Source: Alphaproteobacteria bacterium (GTDB lineage: Bacteria; Pseudomonadota; Alphaproteobacteria; ATCC43930; CGMCC-115725). Taken from it: a stretch of DNA of 8,571 nucleotides. Under the pieces are notes generated by a model. The model did no database searches, had not been told where the DNA came from, and saw only the letters and a list, made by a program, of their open reading frames with translations. Of this stretch, positions 7,239 to 8,571 are shown one piece after another. The stretch's first letter is position 1. Each line of letters opens with the position of its first letter. A program made the translations under genes and the position numbers. The stretch is from the NCBI GenBank assembly GCA_028866355.1, contig JAGWIH010000085.1:1-8571 (forward strand), read 5' to 3'.

Positions 7239-7706
7239 ATGCGCTGTCCGTTCTGCGGATGCGAAGACACCCAGGTCAAGGACTCGCGGCCGACCGACGA
7301 TCGAGCCTCGATCCGACGGCGGCGGCTCTGTCCGAACTGCGCCGCGCGCTTCACGACGTTCGAGCGCGTCCAATTGCGCGAACTGACCGTCATCAAAAAG
7401 AACAACCAGCGCGAACCCTTCGAACGCGACAAACTGGCGCGCTCAATCCAGATCGCGCTCCGCAAGCGGCCGGTTGAAGGCGAGCGCGTCGAGCGCGCGA
7501 TCAATTCGATTGTCCGGCAGCTCGAGAGCTCCGGCGAGACGGAGATCAAGAGCGACATGATCGGCGAGTTGGTGATGGAAATGCTGGCGACGCTCGATCC
7601 CGTCGCCTATGTCCGCTTCGCTTCGGTCTACCGCAACTTCCGCGAGGCGAAGGATTTCGGCGAATTCATCGATCGCCTGGATCGCATGGCGACCGAACGC
7701 GACTGA
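7239..7706 (+). CDS. nrdR: Transcriptional repressor NrdR
   Basis: Nucleotide-sensing repressor of ribonucleotide reductase operons, acting at NrdR boxes; 155 residues, the usual length. The N-terminal zinc ribbon is intact, with C3 and C6 (CPFC) and C31 and C34 (CPNC). The arginine run RRRR (26-29) between them contacts DNA in this family. The ATP-cone covers about 49-139 and begins VIKKNNQREPFERDKL; RFASVYRNF (126-134) is characteristic. The ATG at 7239 is preceded by AGGAGAG (7225-7231), which starts within the glyA stop codon. The gap after glyA is 12 bases. I see no NrdR-box pair in the upstream control region, so autoregulation is not evident here. Confidence 0.97.
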   Translation: MRCPFCGCEDTQVKDSRPTDDRASIRRRRLCPNCAARFTTFERVQLRELTVIKKNNQREPFERDKLARSIQIALRKRPVEGERVERAINSIVRQLESSGETEIKSDMIGELVMEMLATLDPVAYVRFASVYRNFREAKDFGEFIDRLDRMATERD

Positions 7707-7716
7707 AAGCAACCCG

Positions 7717-8571
7717 ATGAGCGACGCCCGCTTCATGCGCGCGGCGCTGGCGCTGGCGCGGCGCGGCCTCGGCCGGACCTGGCCCAATCCCAGCGTCGGC
7801 TGTTTGATCGTCAAAGACGGAATGATCGTCGGCCGCGGCTGGACTCAGCCCGGCGGGCGACCGCACGCCGAGACCGAGGCGTTGGCGCGCGCCGGTCGCA
7901 ACGCCAAGGACGCCGACGCTTACATCACGCTCGAACCGTGCTGCCACCACGGCAAGACGCCGCCGTGTACCGATGCGTTGATCGCCGCCGGCATTCGCCG
8001 CGCCGTGATTGCCGTCGAGGACCCCGATCCACGCGTCGCCGGCAAAGGCGTCGCGGCACTGCGCACAGCGGGGATCGCCGTTGAGATCGGCGTGTGCGCG
8101 GACGAGGCCCGCGAGGTCAACGCTGGATTTTTATCGACCGTCACGCGCGGCCGACCGTTGGTCACCTTGAAGCTGGCGACGTCGCTCGACGGCCGGTTGG
8201 CGGTAGCGTCGGGCGAGAGCCGATGGATCACCAGCGAGCCGGCGCGGGCGCGTGCTCATCTGCTGCGCGCGATGAGCGACGCCGTCATGGTCGGTAGCGG
8301 CACGGTGATCGCCGACGACCCCGCGCTGACATGCCGGCTCCCGGGCTTGAGCGACCGCAATCCGGTGCGTGTCATCATCGACGGCGGCATGCGCGTGCCC
8401 TTGACCGCGCGGCTCGTCGCCGATGCGCGGCAGGCGCCAACCTGGTTCGTCGTCCGTCACGGAATTTCCGGTGAACGGCGCGCGGCCCTCGCGAGCAGCG
8501 GCGTCGAAGTGATCGACGTTCCAGCAACCGCGACCGGTGAAACCGACCTCGCGGCGGCTTTGGCCGCACTC
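7717..8571 (+). CDS. ribD: RibD, bifunctional riboflavin deaminase-reductase (3' end outside window)
   Basis: Enzyme of the early riboflavin pathway, deaminating the pyrimidine intermediate and then reducing its ribosyl side chain. The frame runs from ATG 7717 through 285 codons to the last base with no stop; about 80 residues are probably missing (usual total about 365). Residues 1 to about 145 are the cytidine-deaminase-like domain: WPNPSVG (22-28), HAE (H50, E52 as zinc ligand and proton shuttle), and PCCHHGKTPPC, with zinc ligands C75 and C84. The reductase domain starts near 146 with PLVTLKLATSLDGR and includes ESRWITS, DAVMVGSGTVIADDP and RVIIDG. Both domains look intact as far as visible. 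The start lies 10 bases after the nrdR stop, with only a weak purine-rich site (GAAAG) before it. No FMN riboswitch is visible upstream in this window. Confidence 0.96.
   Translation, partial: MSDARFMRAALALARRGLGRTWPNPSVGCLIVKDGMIVGRGWTQPGGRPHAETEALARAGRNAKDADAYITLEPCCHHGKTPPCTDALIAAGIRRAVIAVEDPDPRVAGKGVAALRTAGIAVEIGVCADEAREVNAGFLSTVTRGRPLVTLKLATSLDGRLAVASGESRWITSEPARARAHLLRAMSDAVMVGSGTVIADDPALTCRLPGLSDRNPVRVIIDGGMRVPLTARLVADARQAPTWFVVRHGISGERRAALASSGVEVIDVPATATGETDLAAALAAL

Noticed and set aside
5775..7373. Long minus-strand open frame (about 532 codons) antisense to glyA
   Set aside because: Its translation is low-complexity, rich in Arg/Asp/Ala with no recognisable domain. It exactly shadows glyA, whose catalytic residues are all present. 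Such frames are common opposite GC-rich genes.

Overview
The window is GC-rich and densely packed, with a gene order and a Ros/MucR regulator that point to an alphaproteobacterium, perhaps a rhodospirillalean or hyphomicrobial lineage. I cannot resolve it further from sequence alone. Nine protein genes can be supported, seven complete and two cut by the window edges. I see no RNA genes, mobile elements, CRISPR arrays or phage remnants. The longest gene-free stretch is 221 bp (5261-5481).

Region 1 (1-4843, + strand) is a branched-chain amino acid ABC transporter operon in the order livH (5' end missing), livM, livG, livF, livK. The first four genes are joined by stop/start overlaps of 1 to 4 bases. 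livK, encoding the periplasmic binding protein, follows a 49-bp gap with a strong Shine-Dalgarno. LivK captures the substrate, LivH and LivM form the membrane channel, and LivG and LivF supply ATP hydrolysis. The operon ends in a very good intrinsic terminator (4813-4843), half of which lies inside the last codons of the convergent regulator gene.

Region 2 (4829-5481) holds a MucR/Ros-type regulator on the minus strand and the divergent control region between it and rpiB. The regulator's zinc-finger core lacks two of the four classical ligands. Upstream of it I see a sigma70-type promoter with an exact TTGACA, and a perfect 9-bp inverted repeat just upstream of the -35 box.

Region 3 (5482-8571, + strand) is the housekeeping cluster rpiB-glyA-nrdR-ribD, with ribD running off the end. 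It brings together pentose-phosphate isomerisation, one-carbon/serine metabolism, repression of ribonucleotide reductase, and the start of riboflavin synthesis. This order is familiar in Alphaproteobacteria, where further rib genes and nusB often follow.

I found no convincing undescribed system. The most useful leads are the terminator shared antisense with the mucR tail, the degenerate zinc finger, and the inverted repeat at the mucR promoter.
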